A stretch of DNA of 45,269 nucleotides. It comes from CAZDML01 sp964506645 (lineage in GTDB: Bacteria > Elusimicrobiota > Elusimicrobia > 2-01-FULL-59-12). Every line of letters starts with the position of its first letter. Positions within the stretch are counted from its first letter, which is position 1. Below the pieces are notes generated by a model. It was given only the letters and a program-made list of their open reading frames with translations. It was not told the origin of the DNA and did not search any database. The DNA lies in assembly GCA_964506645.1 (NCBI GenBank), contig CAZDML010000004.1, forward strand, positions 1 through 45,269. The letters run 5' to 3'. The position numbers were made by a program, and so were the translations under genes. Below are positions 1 to 8,745 of this stretch, piece by piece.

Positions 1-548
1 CCTTCATACACGCTTTCCCAGAAATCGAGAATACGAAACGATGGCGACCAGAGTTTTTCGAGTTCGGCTTTCGTAAAACGATGCGGCCCGTCCGTGCCCG
101 GCTCCTTGTCACTAAACACACGTAAGAAAAACTGCCCGCCACGCTTGAGCACCCGGTGGATCTCGCTGACGGCTTTGGAGCGGTCGGAAATATCCAGGGT
201 ATGGAAGCACCCCCGGTCATAGGCAAAGTCGACAAAGGCATCTTCCACAGGCAGGTGCCGGGCATCCCCCTGCTGGAAGAAACCGAACAACCCATGATTT
301 GATGCGTTTTCTCGCGCTATTTTAACAGCGGTAGGGCTCAAATCGATGCCGATCACATTAAACCCCTGCTCAATCAAGTAGACGGCGTCGTGCCCGGGGC
401 CGGTCCCGATGTCGAGAGCATCCCCCTTGGCAATACGCCCTGTTTTTACCAGGCGAACCAGATCGGGGTCAGGGCCCCCGGAATTCCAGGGTAAATTCTC
501 CACTGGGGTGGAGATGTAGTGGGTTTCCCAGTCGTTTATTTCAGGCAC
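1..548 (-). CDS. Class I SAM-dependent methyltransferase, C-terminus outside window
   Basis: The minus strand encodes an open frame from a GTG at 546-548 to the window edge, so the C-terminus is missing. The protein has a standard class I methyltransferase fold signature: motif I reads LDIGTGPGHDAVYL around residues 46-59, followed by the acidic end of strand 2 (GIDLSPTAV), then GDARHLPVEDAFVDF and the CFHTL / RVLKRGGQFFLRVF stretch typical of Methyltransf_11/25 enzymes (family knowledge). The substrate cannot be read from sequence; relatives act on small molecules, including tellurite/thiol-type acceptors. The GTG start is chosen because the only upstream in-frame ATG (591-593) runs into a stop after eight codons. 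It is divergent from exbD. Confidence 0.85.
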   Translation of the reverse strand, partial: MPEINDWETHYISTPVENLPWNSGGPDPDLVRLVKTGRIAKGDALDIGTGPGHDAVYLIEQGFNVIGIDLSPTAVKIARENASNHGLFGFFQQGDARHLPVEDAFVDFAYDRGCFHTLDISDRSKAVSEIHRVLKRGGQFFLRVFSDKEPGTDGPHRFTKAELEKLWSPSFRILDFWESVYE

Positions 549-577
549 AAAACTAGTGTAGAACAGTTAACCGCTAT

Positions 578-606
578 TTAACAATTCTGTCATCTTGCTG
601 TAATAC
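578..606 (+). promoter_or_regulatory. Sigma-70-like promoter for exbD-tonB
   Basis: TTAACA (578-583) and TAATAC (601-606) are separated by 17 bases and point toward exbD, whose start lies about 50 nt further on behind an AAAGGAG ribosome site at 646-652. The match is by eye only. Confidence 0.45.
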
Positions 607-659
607 TCATCCGCTACATTTAACCTGTAGGTCGCCACCTTTTATAAAGGAGAACCGCT

Positions 660-1184
660 ATGCAGCAAATGGCCCAGCAAGACGAAGAACTTAACGAAGT
701 TAACGTTATTCCACTGGCCGATCTTTCGTTAGTTCTCCTGATCATTTTAATGGTTCTGAGCCCCATGGCGACCCAGGGCATGATCGCACTCACGAAGGCT
801 CAGGCACAGGCGGCCGAAACGGCGCAAGAAATTACCCAGCCGGAAACCCCGATTATCGTGAGTTTTGAACCGGGCGTGCTGCGTTTGGACGAAACCATCA
901 CCACCTCTGATCTTGATTTTATTGAGAAACTTGAAGCACTTTTGATGAAACGCAAAGACAAAGCGGTGAACCTTACCGCCTCGCCGCTCTTGACCCATGG
1001 GGATGTGGTCCGTGTGATGAATATGATTCAGCACCACGGCGCTGCCAATTTGGTCATGCTCAAATGGGACGCCTCAGCCAATCAGCCGGCCGCCATTGCC
1101 GCGGCGGCCGAAGAGCGTGCGAAAGTTGCTGCGGCTTCCAAGCCGGGTACCGTTCATTTGCGCCGTAAAGGAGCGCGGTCATGA
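660..1184 (+). CDS. exbD: ExbD/TolR-family biopolymer transport protein
   Basis: A 174-residue inner-membrane protein of the ExbD/TolR family, the proton-channel partner that energises TonB. It has a short cytoplasmic N-terminus, the family hallmark NVIPLADLSLVLLIILMVL (about residues 15-33) with the conserved proton-pathway Asp (LADLS, Asp21), and a periplasmic domain (about 65-135). The usual MxPLxD pattern is intact. An AAAGGAG site seven bases before the ATG fixes the start. The stop overlaps the start of the tonB-like gene as ATGA (1181-1184), so the two are translationally coupled. No exbB is seen here; it must lie elsewhere or outside the window. Confidence 0.9.
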   Translation: MQQMAQQDEELNEVNVIPLADLSLVLLIILMVLSPMATQGMIALTKAQAQAAETAQEITQPETPIIVSFEPGVLRLDETITTSDLDFIEKLEALLMKRKDKAVNLTASPLLTHGDVVRVMNMIQHHGAANLVMLKWDASANQPAAIAAAAEERAKVAAASKPGTVHLRRKGARS

Positions 1185-2398
1185 TGCCGGACATGACGCC
1201 GCAAATGGCCGGCTTCGCGCCGATCCCGGGAATGACACGCATCATTCCAGTCATCCGCCGTCCTGCCGCTTCGGTCCACGTGCTGATGCAGCGTGATTAC
1301 GAAGTCTCTGGATCACGTCTCGCGTTTGGGTTAGCGGTTGCCTCGCACATCATCCTCTTTTTATGGAACCCAACACTGCTCCCTGCAGGCCATCTGGCGC
1401 CGCCCCCCGAGTTGATGCATGTGGAATTTCGTGAAGCGCTTCCGCCGGTGGTGAAACCGCAGCCGCCGAAGCCGGTGGTGAAACCGATCGAGAAAAAGAA
1501 AGCGCCGGTTGTTCAAAAGAAACTGGAAAAGAAAGCCAAGAAATCGGGGCTCACCCTTTCCGCCAAGTCGCATGCGCCAGTGAAAAAGGCCGCGCCCGTG
1601 CCGGTAGCCAAGCCAAAACCGGTCATTGCGATTCCGCATTATGTGCCGCATACGGCCGAAGACGATCTGGTCAACCCGTCGCATGCCCCGCAGCAGCTGA
1701 GTGTGCCAGCACGCCCGGCCTCGCCCAATGTCCTGTCTGCCCCGCAGAAGCTGGTGGGGAAAACACGGGGCGTGAAAGTCAGCAATGTTCGATTTGAATT
1801 GGCCGAAGCCGGAACACTTTCCGGCAGTGCGCGCGCGGGATCACCCGTGGTCGCTATTCCATTAGGCGAAGAAGCGGGGGATATGGCTGTGCTCCCTTCC
1901 GCACCGGCGTTGCATGAATCTCCAAAAGGAAAAGGATTGGGCGGTGCGTCCCGCTATCAACCTGGCCTGGGGGCCGGTGCCGGGGAACTGGCGGGCCGTA
2001 ACCGCGGTGGGTATAGGGGCGGCGTCATTCGTGCCGATGCGGGCGTGAGCGCAGAAGTCGGTATTACAGGAACAGGATCCAGCAAAGGCCATGCGGGTGC
2101 AGCCGGTCCAGATATTGCCGGTCCCGTGGGTGATCGCGGAATTTCGAAGAAAGTCCTGCCGGAATATCCAGCCTGGGCCGAAGAGAAGGGGATTTCTGCG
2201 ATGGTGAAGATTTACTTTACGGTACGCGCCGATGGCTCGGTGCGCTCGACCTTAGAGATTCGTCAAAGCTCGGGGTATGCGGAACTCGACGAGCTGGCGA
2301 AAGACGCTCTGCGCAAATGGAAGTTCCAACCGACAGATGCCAGCTCCGGAGAATCGGATGCCTGGGGAGTGATTACGTTCCGCTTCACGCTCGGCTAA
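1181..2398 (+). CDS. TonB-family energy transducer
   Basis: A 405-residue TonB-like protein. After about 45 cytoplasmic residues comes one transmembrane helix (about 48-66), then a Pro/Lys-rich spacer (about 80-150, with PKPVVKPIEKKKAPVV-like stretches) that would span the periplasm, then a Gly-rich linker (about 255-310). The C-terminal TonB domain (about 325-405) carries YPAWAEEKGISAMVKIYFTV and the DALRKWKFQP box. It should transmit the ExbB/ExbD proton-motive signal to an outer-membrane TonB-dependent receptor, which is not in this window. The first two codons are ATGATG; the 4-nt overlap with exbD supports this start. The stop overlaps the stop of the convergent CoA-binding gene by 4 nt. 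Confidence 0.88.
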   Translation: MMPDMTPQMAGFAPIPGMTRIIPVIRRPAASVHVLMQRDYEVSGSRLAFGLAVASHIILFLWNPTLLPAGHLAPPPELMHVEFREALPPVVKPQPPKPVVKPIEKKKAPVVQKKLEKKAKKSGLTLSAKSHAPVKKAAPVPVAKPKPVIAIPHYVPHTAEDDLVNPSHAPQQLSVPARPASPNVLSAPQKLVGKTRGVKVSNVRFELAEAGTLSGSARAGSPVVAIPLGEEAGDMAVLPSAPALHESPKGKGLGGASRYQPGLGAGAGELAGRNRGGYRGGVIRADAGVSAEVGITGTGSSKGHAGAAGPDIAGPVGDRGISKKVLPEYPAWAEEKGISAMVKIYFTVRADGSVRSTLEIRQSSGYAELDELAKDALRKWKFQPTDASSGESDAWGVITFRFTLG

Positions 2399-2820
2399 AG
2401 CCGGACGTGTTCCTTATATAAACATTTGTTCATCACGACTTTGAGGCCGGCGGTCCGCGCTTTCTCCGCAGCTTCGTTATGGACAATGCCTTCCTGCATC
2501 CACACCGACTTCGCTTTCTTCGCGATCGCCTGATCGACAATCTCCGGAACCGCCGAGGGTTCACGGAAAATATTCACCATATCAATCGACCCCGGAATCT
2601 CCGCGAGCGACCCATACGCTTTCTCGCCCAGAATTTCCTTCTGCCCGGGATTGACCGGAATAATTGTATAGCCTTGATCCTTCATATAGGCCGACACGCT
2701 GTGACTGGGGCGCTCGGGTTTCGGGGACAGCCCGACCACAGCGATAACTTTTGTCGTTCGCAGAAGCTCTGCGATTTCTGCGTTCGTGGCATTTTCTTTC
2801 GGGAATTCGCATTCAGGCAT
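2395..2820 (-). CDS. CoA-binding domain protein (YccU/CoA_binding_2 family)
   Basis: A 141-residue cytoplasmic Rossmann-fold protein. The N-terminal strand and glycine turn KVIAVVGLSPKPERPSHSV, then VNPGQKEILGEKAY, DMVNIFR and KSVWMQEGIVHNEAAEKA, match the CoA_binding_2/YccU family along its full usual length (about 135-150 residues). Family members bind CoA or a similar nucleotide; the physiological role is unknown. The ATG at 2818-2820 overlaps the end of the upstream alpha/beta hydrolase by 8 nt, so the two are one operon. Confidence 0.85.
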   Translation of the reverse strand: MPECEFPKENATNAEIAELLRTTKVIAVVGLSPKPERPSHSVSAYMKDQGYTIIPVNPGQKEILGEKAYGSLAEIPGSIDMVNIFREPSAVPEIVDQAIAKKAKSVWMQEGIVHNEAAEKARTAGLKVVMNKCLYKEHVRL

Positions 2821-3568
2821 GGGAGATCCTTTCTAAGAAGTGGAGTAAGTGACGGTTAAACTCGGCTGAATTTTCCAGATTGCTCATGTGCGCTGCATCG
2901 GGAATCACGTGCATCTCTGAACCAGTAATCTTTGCATGCAGGGCCTCGGAAGCGGCCGGGGGTGTAATAGCGTCTTTCTCGCCCACGAGAATCAGGGTAG
3001 GCACCTTGATGGCTGACAACGCAGGGGTCGTGTCGGTTCTTGCGGCCATTGCCAGCAGCGCTCCGCGAATGCCGAGAGTCGGGTTGGCCAGAATCACACG
3101 GCGAATCTTTTCTACAGCCGCTCTATTTGTTTCAAAACTTTCCGGGGCAAACACGGCTTTTAAAAAGCCTTCCGCGTAAGCCACTTTATCCGCTTCCACC
3201 GCTTTCATGCCGGCTGCGCGCTTGATTTTGGCTTCGTTGGTGTCGGCTTCGCTGCGCGTGTCCGCCAAAACAAGTCCGGCGACCCGCTCCGGGGCGCGTT
3301 CGATTGCACGCAGGGCGATGTAGCCGCCCATGGACAGCCCGCAAAGAATAGCCTTCGGTATTTTTTTCTGGTCCAGGAGGGCAAGGAGATCATCGACAAA
3401 AAGGTCGATGGTGTATTGTCCGTCCCCGGCTGGCGTCTGACCATGCCCACGTAGGTCGTACGTGATGACGGGAAAAGTTTTTAGCGCCTCGACCTGCGGA
3501 TCCCACATCGCCTTGCTGAACGGAAAACCGTGAATAAAAACGATTGGTGTGCTTGGCGCGGAACCCAT
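2813..3568 (-). CDS. Alpha/beta hydrolase (3-oxoadipate enol-lactonase-like)
   Basis: A 251-residue alpha/beta hydrolase. The oxyanion-hole motif HGFPFSKAMW (about 13-22), the DLRGHGQT turn, the nucleophile elbow CGLSMGGYIALR (Ser about 99) and the late VIPDAAHMSNLE (catalytic His) with the acid in LVGEKDAITPP are all visible, so it should be active. The closest family impression is the PcaD/BioH-like esterases, but the substrate is not deducible. There is no signal peptide, so it is cytoplasmic. The ATG at 3566-3568 has no clear Shine-Dalgarno sequence, and TAGAAT lies just upstream, so the mRNA might be almost leaderless. Confidence 0.85.
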   Translation of the reverse strand: MGSAPSTPIVFIHGFPFSKAMWDPQVEALKTFPVITYDLRGHGQTPAGDGQYTIDLFVDDLLALLDQKKIPKAILCGLSMGGYIALRAIERAPERVAGLVLADTRSEADTNEAKIKRAAGMKAVEADKVAYAEGFLKAVFAPESFETNRAAVEKIRRVILANPTLGIRGALLAMAARTDTTPALSAIKVPTLILVGEKDAITPPAASEALHAKITGSEMHVIPDAAHMSNLENSAEFNRHLLHFLERISHA

Positions 3569-3582
3569 AAACGCATTCTATC

Positions 3583-3644
3583 ACGTCTTTTGGTCAGGCC
3601 AAGCGGAGCACCACGTTGCGTTGTTAGGCCTGACCAAAAGACGT
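3583..3644. repeat. Perfect 18-bp inverted repeat between two genes
   Basis: ACGTCTTTTGGTCAGGCC (3583-3600) is repeated exactly in inverted orientation at 3627-3644, with a 26-nt loop. It begins 2 nt after the stop codon of the 1666-residue gene and ends about 15 nt before the hydrolase start. It could terminate transcription of the long gene, but no T-tract follows the stem on either strand. Confidence 0.75.
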
Positions 3645-3645
3645 A

Positions 3646-6600
3646 TTACGCTGCAGTTTTGAGAAGAGAGGTGTTGTTCCTAGAGGTTTTGGATCGCTGG
3701 GTTCGGAAAAAGAGCGCTATCGCGCCGATCGCGCTTCCCAGAAGGACCGACGGCAATAGCCAGGGGAATACACGGCGGGTGTTAGGGGTCGATGAGGAGG
3801 ACGAAAGAGTTTCCTTTGATCCGGGTTTCCTTTTAACCAGGCTACGCAGGTAATGACCCGTGAGAGCGACTTGTTTGTAGCCGCTGTCCCAATTTTCGCT
3901 GACGGTGGGATTGAGACCGGAGTTTTTTTGAGCAGCTTGAAGTACGGCGCTTGTGAGACGATTCACGTCCGAAGACACCTGGCCGAACATGGCCCAGCCG
4001 GAGAAGATAAATCCGTTTTCACCCGCTTTCTTGTGATCGCTGTAGGGCGCGTTGGATCCGGTGATGTAGTTGGAGACTAGCGGGTTTGTTGTGCTGCCGT
4101 TCCACATGGTTGTGGTTAAGGTGCGGGACATGCGCAGGACATCGTCCGAAGTAAATGGACCAATGCCAGCTTCCCGCATGAAGAGCATCATCTCCACCCG
4201 ATTGGTGTGATCGGTATCCCAATCTTTGTCTGTGTTGCGGTCGTCTTTAATAAATTGGCCCTTGTCCCAGATCCATCCCTTCCCGGCAGGGGTCAGTCGC
4301 GCCTTAAACGCTCGGCCAATTTTTTCGGCGAGGGTTTTGTATGGGGTCTCCCGGGTTGCCTGATATAAAAAGGTTGCGATATCGCCCAGAAGCCAAGACT
4401 TATCGTTCCACTTCACGCCTTCGCCCCAGTCTTCCGGATCATGCTCTAGCCAGTCGGGATAGCGTGACGCATCGAGATTTAAGCGTCCCTCATCAACACC
4501 CGGCAGCACGCTACTGACAAAACGCACATACGCTTTGGCTTTAGCTGCGTATTTGGACTTGAGCGCCGGGGTTGTCATGATCATCGCGGCCGCACGGGCG
4601 ATCGGCTGGAGGGTTTGCAGCGTATAAACGTCCTCCGGTTTTCCAGAGGAAGCGTCCTTCCAGGCGGGATGTCCGTTCACGGTGGAAACCTTGGCGATCA
4701 TCGCATCGATTTCGTCCAACGCTTTTTGGAACTCCGCGCTGTCCTGCGTGGCTTCCACGGCAGAAAGCATGCCCATGAGCTGGATGCTCACCAGGTAATA
4801 CTGCTCGGCATCCGCGCTTTGAATCATTTCTTTTGTCTCTTGATAGGAGTCTTTTAAGACCTGCTGGTGCAGAGCGGTTGCCTGCGTTAACGACAATTCT
4901 CCGGAGGGTGTAGATTGGGCAGAAAGGTTGCGCGACAGGAGAAGCAGGAGAAGGAAGGGAATGATCGTCCCCGGTCTCCGGATGCTTCCCCCCGCCGCTT
5001 TCTGTTGAAGAGATTTGACGGAGATATAAATAATCGGCACCGTTCGCAAGGCTGTTGTGACCATGTGAAATCGGTTGGTACTGGCTTCTCCAATAAAGGA
5101 CAGGGACGCCACTGAATCGGTCCCGTCCAGCGCTTTGACCCGCAACTGTACAGAGAAATCTTGGGGATCTCTATGCGGTTGCATAACATTTAATACAACG
5201 GTCTGTGGCCCGTTCCGACCGTACCCTGAGGCGGTAAAGACAAGCGTATCCTTGGTGGCCGAGTCGCACGACAAAATAACAGGATCCGTCGGATCGCCCA
5301 AGCGCACCTCGATCCCCTTCACAACACTCCATCCGCGTGACCAGGATTCTTTCGCTTCGGGACGCTGCAGCATTTCTGCACGGACATGTTGACGGTCTTC
5401 GGCGCGATCAAACGACAATGACCCCAGCATGGGCATGGTTCCGGACAAAAATTTCATGAGATCCATCCAAAGCGCATCCTGCAAAGAAAAATCACCCGGG
5501 GTCGCCGTACCGATCACTCCATCGGATGTTTGTCTGTTTGTGGCATTTGTTTTTGCGTGTGTCACGATAGCACTAATCAACCCTGCAACCAAAGCTACTC
5601 CCAGTAGAAGAGGGCTTCCCATCCATGCCTCAAGAGGGTTATCTGGAATACGTAGACCTTCCGATCCAAAAATCGCCAGTAGCTGCGCTCCCCCGGGAAC
5701 AGCGATAGCAGCCATAGCCCACCATCCCCACGTCGTAGCACCTTCCAGCCAGCCTCTTTCGCGAAGATTGCGCAGATCTGCTGAAGTAACCGGTACTGGC
5801 TTGGCATTGCTTCCCTTATAAACACGAGGATGCACCCCACGCGAGCCATAGATCAGGCCACTCAACAAGACGGCGACACTTCCTACAAAAAAGGTCGCGA
5901 TCCCCGCGCTCTCTTCGCGGGATGTCCCTGTATCAAAAGGATGCTGATAGAAATACCCGTGCGTGAGGACCATGGGGAGTGCGATAAGCACGCCCTGAAA
6001 AAAGAGGCCCTGAACCATGGGGGCCAAGACGGTTTGGATAGTCGAGAGCGGTACGCCGCGTTTCATCAGCGGCTGATAGATCAGCCGGTCAAACCAGAAG
6101 CCAATCAGACCGCCTGTGGCGGTTCCTTGAGTTGTCGTGGAGGAATAGCGATCGCTTCGCAAGAGAGCCCGGGCTTCGGCATCGGCAATGACTGTGACGT
6201 CGGAATGCAAGCGAAGCACGGACGACGGTAGTTCAGTTGAAATAGGACCTTCCAGTGCTTTCTGCAGGGCGACGGCTTTTTTGGGGCCGCTCACGAGCTG
6301 CAAAATTTTCCGCGCATCCAGGATGGTTCCCAAACCAACGGTCAGTGCCCATTCTGGAACCAGGCTTGGATCGTTCCCGAAGAATTCCTGATTTTGAACA
6401 CGCGTTCGTGCTGCAATTTTCACAAGATCTGTTCGAGACTCAAAATGGGACCCGGGTTCACGAAACGCTAGATGTCCATTCTCGCCCATCCCTAATACGG
6501 CCAAATCAATGCCACCCAGACTTTTAATTAAGACTTCGTAAGCGGTTGCTTCGGCTGCTGCTGATTCAGCTTGGTCATTAAGCGTGTGGACATGCTCTGC

Positions 6601-8646
6601 GTTAAAACCAAGTTCTGGCTTTCGACTCTGCACATCCAGAAGCGGATCGGTTAGAACGCGTTTAGCATGGGCCGCAAAGCTTTGGTCCGCATAGGCGGCT
6701 GGAATCTGATAGTAGTTGTCCAAGAAAAAGAAATGCACATTGGAAAGGTCGAGAGGATGTTCTTCTAAAAGGCGAACGAGCTCTTGATACATTCCGCGCG
6801 ACGTGCGGTCGGCCGGCAGGAGCAGGTTGGCACGGCCCTTTTCCTGAAGATTTTTCTGGAGAGTGTCATACACGAATCGGGCAGCGGGCTCAGCGACGGC
6901 ATCACGGTCGGGCACACCGACCAAGTTGACGGGATAATCGTTTTCGTCTGCCGGCGCAACAATTGAGGAATTCGTTTGCGAAGGCGGAACCCAATGGTAT
7001 TTTGTGGTGTCGTATGTGTATCCTCGTTTGCCCGCTGCGGCTTCAATACGTTTCCAGGCCTCTGCATTGAGACCGTAAATCTTCAAGAGCGCACGCCGAT
7101 TCAGTTTAAAAATATCGTTCCAGGAAATTTTTCCAGCGCGTGCGAGCGAATTGATCAGACGTGTAATCGCGTGCTGCGTGTCTCCCCCATCGGTCTCACC
7201 TGGATAGAGAAAGTCGCTTCGCTGTATAAAGTCACCTGCGGCGAGCGCAGCCGCGCTGACCCATCGGTTGATATGCGGGACATAGCCGTGCTGCGCTGCG
7301 GCGTGGATAATATAAAGCTTGAAACGTGTGTTCAGGATCTCGTACGGTGCGCTCTCGAATAAATCTTTCCAAGACGTCCATCCTTTCTGTGTAAAGGTAC
7401 CCATGAGATCGTTGAGTGTCCGTTGCACAGCGCCTCGATCTTCCGTTCCCGCAGGTAAAAAATCCTTACGATTCACGCGATCATGCCTGCGCCTCTCGGT
7501 GGCGTGCTCCTCTATTTGTTTACGTAAAACGGCCAGTAGGACATTTGGAGGACTGGGTTTTGCAACCAGAGGGATATCGGGATAACGATCCAGGATAGGT
7601 TGGCTTAATTGCGTTTGCCCACTGCAGATGACCACCGGAAAATGAGGATTTGATGCTCGCAGGCTATCGATCAAATCTCCGCCGTGGCTGGAGATGAGAT
7701 GCGTATCGACAACGGCCGCAGCAAAACGACCGATGCCCAGTTTGAGTGCGTTCTCGACACTGTCTGCTTTTTCAACGACGTAGCCGTTTCTCTCTAAGAC
7801 CACTTCCCACAGGCGTGTAATATGTGCGTCGTCATCTACCACGAGAATTTTAGGACGAGAGGATAATTCTTTCTGAAGGGCGGTTCGAAAACGTCTCTCA
7901 TACGCAAATAATTTAGTCAGAGTATCGATGCGTGATTCTTGCAACATTTTCCGTAGTTGATCTGTGGGGATCTTTGGGATAAGCAACCGATGAGAAGCGA
8001 GGAGTTTGCTTGCTTGTCCGAAGCGTTCAATCATTTCAGCCGTCGCGATGCGGTGAATCAATGACGACGCATCAGGTTCTTGGAAGTGACCGCTATTTTC
8101 GTGAGTGATTTCTCGGCGTTCCTGAAATTCGGCCTGGGCTTGAGAAGCTTCGGTATTAAAAATAGCCGTATTGATCACGACGATCGGCATTCCATCGCTT
8201 TCACGGCGGTAATGGAAGGCAGGAATGTCGTGCTTAAGTTGATCGGTGTAGAGGACGATGGCCGTGGTCCCGTCTTTCTCGGTGGGGGACATGCGATTGG
8301 ACAGGGTCGTTAAATGCTCAGCGTTTTCTTTGAGTTCTTGCTTTGCCCACGCGTGAAATTGCGCGCCGTTGTCGAGGCCCGGAATTTTAAAGGTTCCGAT
8401 CCCTTCGTTGGGGAGAAGGCCAGAAAAGGTAGGCCGGATGTGCGGACTGGCTTCGGAAAGAATGTGCTGCATGCCCAGAACGCGAAGGATAAAGGCTTGA
8501 TCAGTAAAGAGAGATCCAGAGAGCCTCGTGGGCCCCGGCTTACAATCCGCCGGGGCGACAGCAGATAGCGCCGCTGTTGCCGGATCGGCAACCAAGGAGA
8601 CGGCGAGGACTAGCGCGACCCCGCGAGAGAAGTGACGGTTTTTCAT
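3646..8646 (-). CDS. 1666-aa secreted composite protein: receiver, NagB-like, membrane and putative alpha-toroid modules
   Basis: Seen in order: N-terminal signal peptide (1-26); an unrecognised region with THENSGH (181-187); a complete two-component receiver domain (265-380; acidic Asp271-273, phospho-acceptor Asp314, Ser342, Lys363); two similar ~50-residue segments (about 406-455 and 493-543, each ending HGY/RGY); a glucosamine-6-phosphate deaminase/6-phosphogluconolactonase-type domain (578-830; FLDNYY at 641, GMGENGHLAFREP at 719-731 with His725 and Glu730); four membrane helices (about 869-1032); a beta-rich region (1090-1200); a second signal-like segment ending NLSAQ (1222-1244); a helical, possibly six-hairpin domain (1250-1610); and a C-terminal helix (1626-1647) with a basic tail ending KTAA. 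The enzyme modules normally work in the cytoplasm, so their place after a signal peptide is odd. ATG start at 8644-8646. The function as a whole is unknown. Confidence 0.85.
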   Translation of the reverse strand: MKNRHFSRGVALVLAVSLVADPATAALSAVAPADCKPGPTRLSGSLFTDQAFILRVLGMQHILSEASPHIRPTFSGLLPNEGIGTFKIPGLDNGAQFHAWAKQELKENAEHLTTLSNRMSPTEKDGTTAIVLYTDQLKHDIPAFHYRRESDGMPIVVINTAIFNTEASQAQAEFQERREITHENSGHFQEPDASSLIHRIATAEMIERFGQASKLLASHRLLIPKIPTDQLRKMLQESRIDTLTKLFAYERRFRTALQKELSSRPKILVVDDDAHITRLWEVVLERNGYVVEKADSVENALKLGIGRFAAAVVDTHLISSHGGDLIDSLRASNPHFPVVICSGQTQLSQPILDRYPDIPLVAKPSPPNVLLAVLRKQIEEHATERRRHDRVNRKDFLPAGTEDRGAVQRTLNDLMGTFTQKGWTSWKDLFESAPYEILNTRFKLYIIHAAAQHGYVPHINRWVSAAALAAGDFIQRSDFLYPGETDGGDTQHAITRLINSLARAGKISWNDIFKLNRRALLKIYGLNAEAWKRIEAAAGKRGYTYDTTKYHWVPPSQTNSSIVAPADENDYPVNLVGVPDRDAVAEPAARFVYDTLQKNLQEKGRANLLLPADRTSRGMYQELVRLLEEHPLDLSNVHFFFLDNYYQIPAAYADQSFAAHAKRVLTDPLLDVQSRKPELGFNAEHVHTLNDQAESAAAEATAYEVLIKSLGGIDLAVLGMGENGHLAFREPGSHFESRTDLVKIAARTRVQNQEFFGNDPSLVPEWALTVGLGTILDARKILQLVSGPKKAVALQKALEGPISTELPSSVLRLHSDVTVIADAEARALLRSDRYSSTTTQGTATGGLIGFWFDRLIYQPLMKRGVPLSTIQTVLAPMVQGLFFQGVLIALPMVLTHGYFYQHPFDTGTSREESAGIATFFVGSVAVLLSGLIYGSRGVHPRVYKGSNAKPVPVTSADLRNLRERGWLEGATTWGWWAMAAIAVPGGAQLLAIFGSEGLRIPDNPLEAWMGSPLLLGVALVAGLISAIVTHAKTNATNRQTSDGVIGTATPGDFSLQDALWMDLMKFLSGTMPMLGSLSFDRAEDRQHVRAEMLQRPEAKESWSRGWSVVKGIEVRLGDPTDPVILSCDSATKDTLVFTASGYGRNGPQTVVLNVMQPHRDPQDFSVQLRVKALDGTDSVASLSFIGEASTNRFHMVTTALRTVPIIYISVKSLQQKAAGGSIRRPGTIIPFLLLLLLSRNLSAQSTPSGELSLTQATALHQQVLKDSYQETKEMIQSADAEQYYLVSIQLMGMLSAVEATQDSAEFQKALDEIDAMIAKVSTVNGHPAWKDASSGKPEDVYTLQTLQPIARAAAMIMTTPALKSKYAAKAKAYVRFVSSVLPGVDEGRLNLDASRYPDWLEHDPEDWGEGVKWNDKSWLLGDIATFLYQATRETPYKTLAEKIGRAFKARLTPAGKGWIWDKGQFIKDDRNTDKDWDTDHTNRVEMMLFMREAGIGPFTSDDVLRMSRTLTTTMWNGSTTNPLVSNYITGSNAPYSDHKKAGENGFIFSGWAMFGQVSSDVNRLTSAVLQAAQKNSGLNPTVSENWDSGYKQVALTGHYLRSLVKRKPGSKETLSSSSSTPNTRRVFPWLLPSVLLGSAIGAIALFFRTQRSKTSRNNTSLLKTAA

Positions 8647-8687
8647 AGGAAATGGATGAAAAAGTATAACGGGTTATCGACGGAGGA

Positions 8688-8744
8688 TGAATAGAGCGTT
8701 CGGCTAAATGATGGGGTCTGTAAGACCCAAAGAAGACTGGGTCC
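8688..8744 (-). promoter_or_regulatory. Leader element A, upstream of the 1666-aa gene
   Basis: Read on the minus strand: GGACCCAG, GGGTC, AGACCCC, CATTTAGCC, then CGCTCTATTCATCC, ending about 42 nt before the ATG at 8646. The same blocks at the same spacing occur upstream of the other long exported proteins (13926-13983, 13961-14021, 40702-40773). Two mutually exclusive stems share bases 8724-8728: GGGTCT/AGACCC (8714-8728) and GACCCA/TGGGTC (8724-8743). Promoter or RNA leader; nature unknown. Confidence 0.5.
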
Positions 8745-8745
8745 T

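Noticed and set aside
5830..6231. Open frames on the plus strand opposite the 1666-aa gene
   Set aside because: No recognisable domain, no ribosome sites; the minus-strand frame holds well-defined domains over the same bases.
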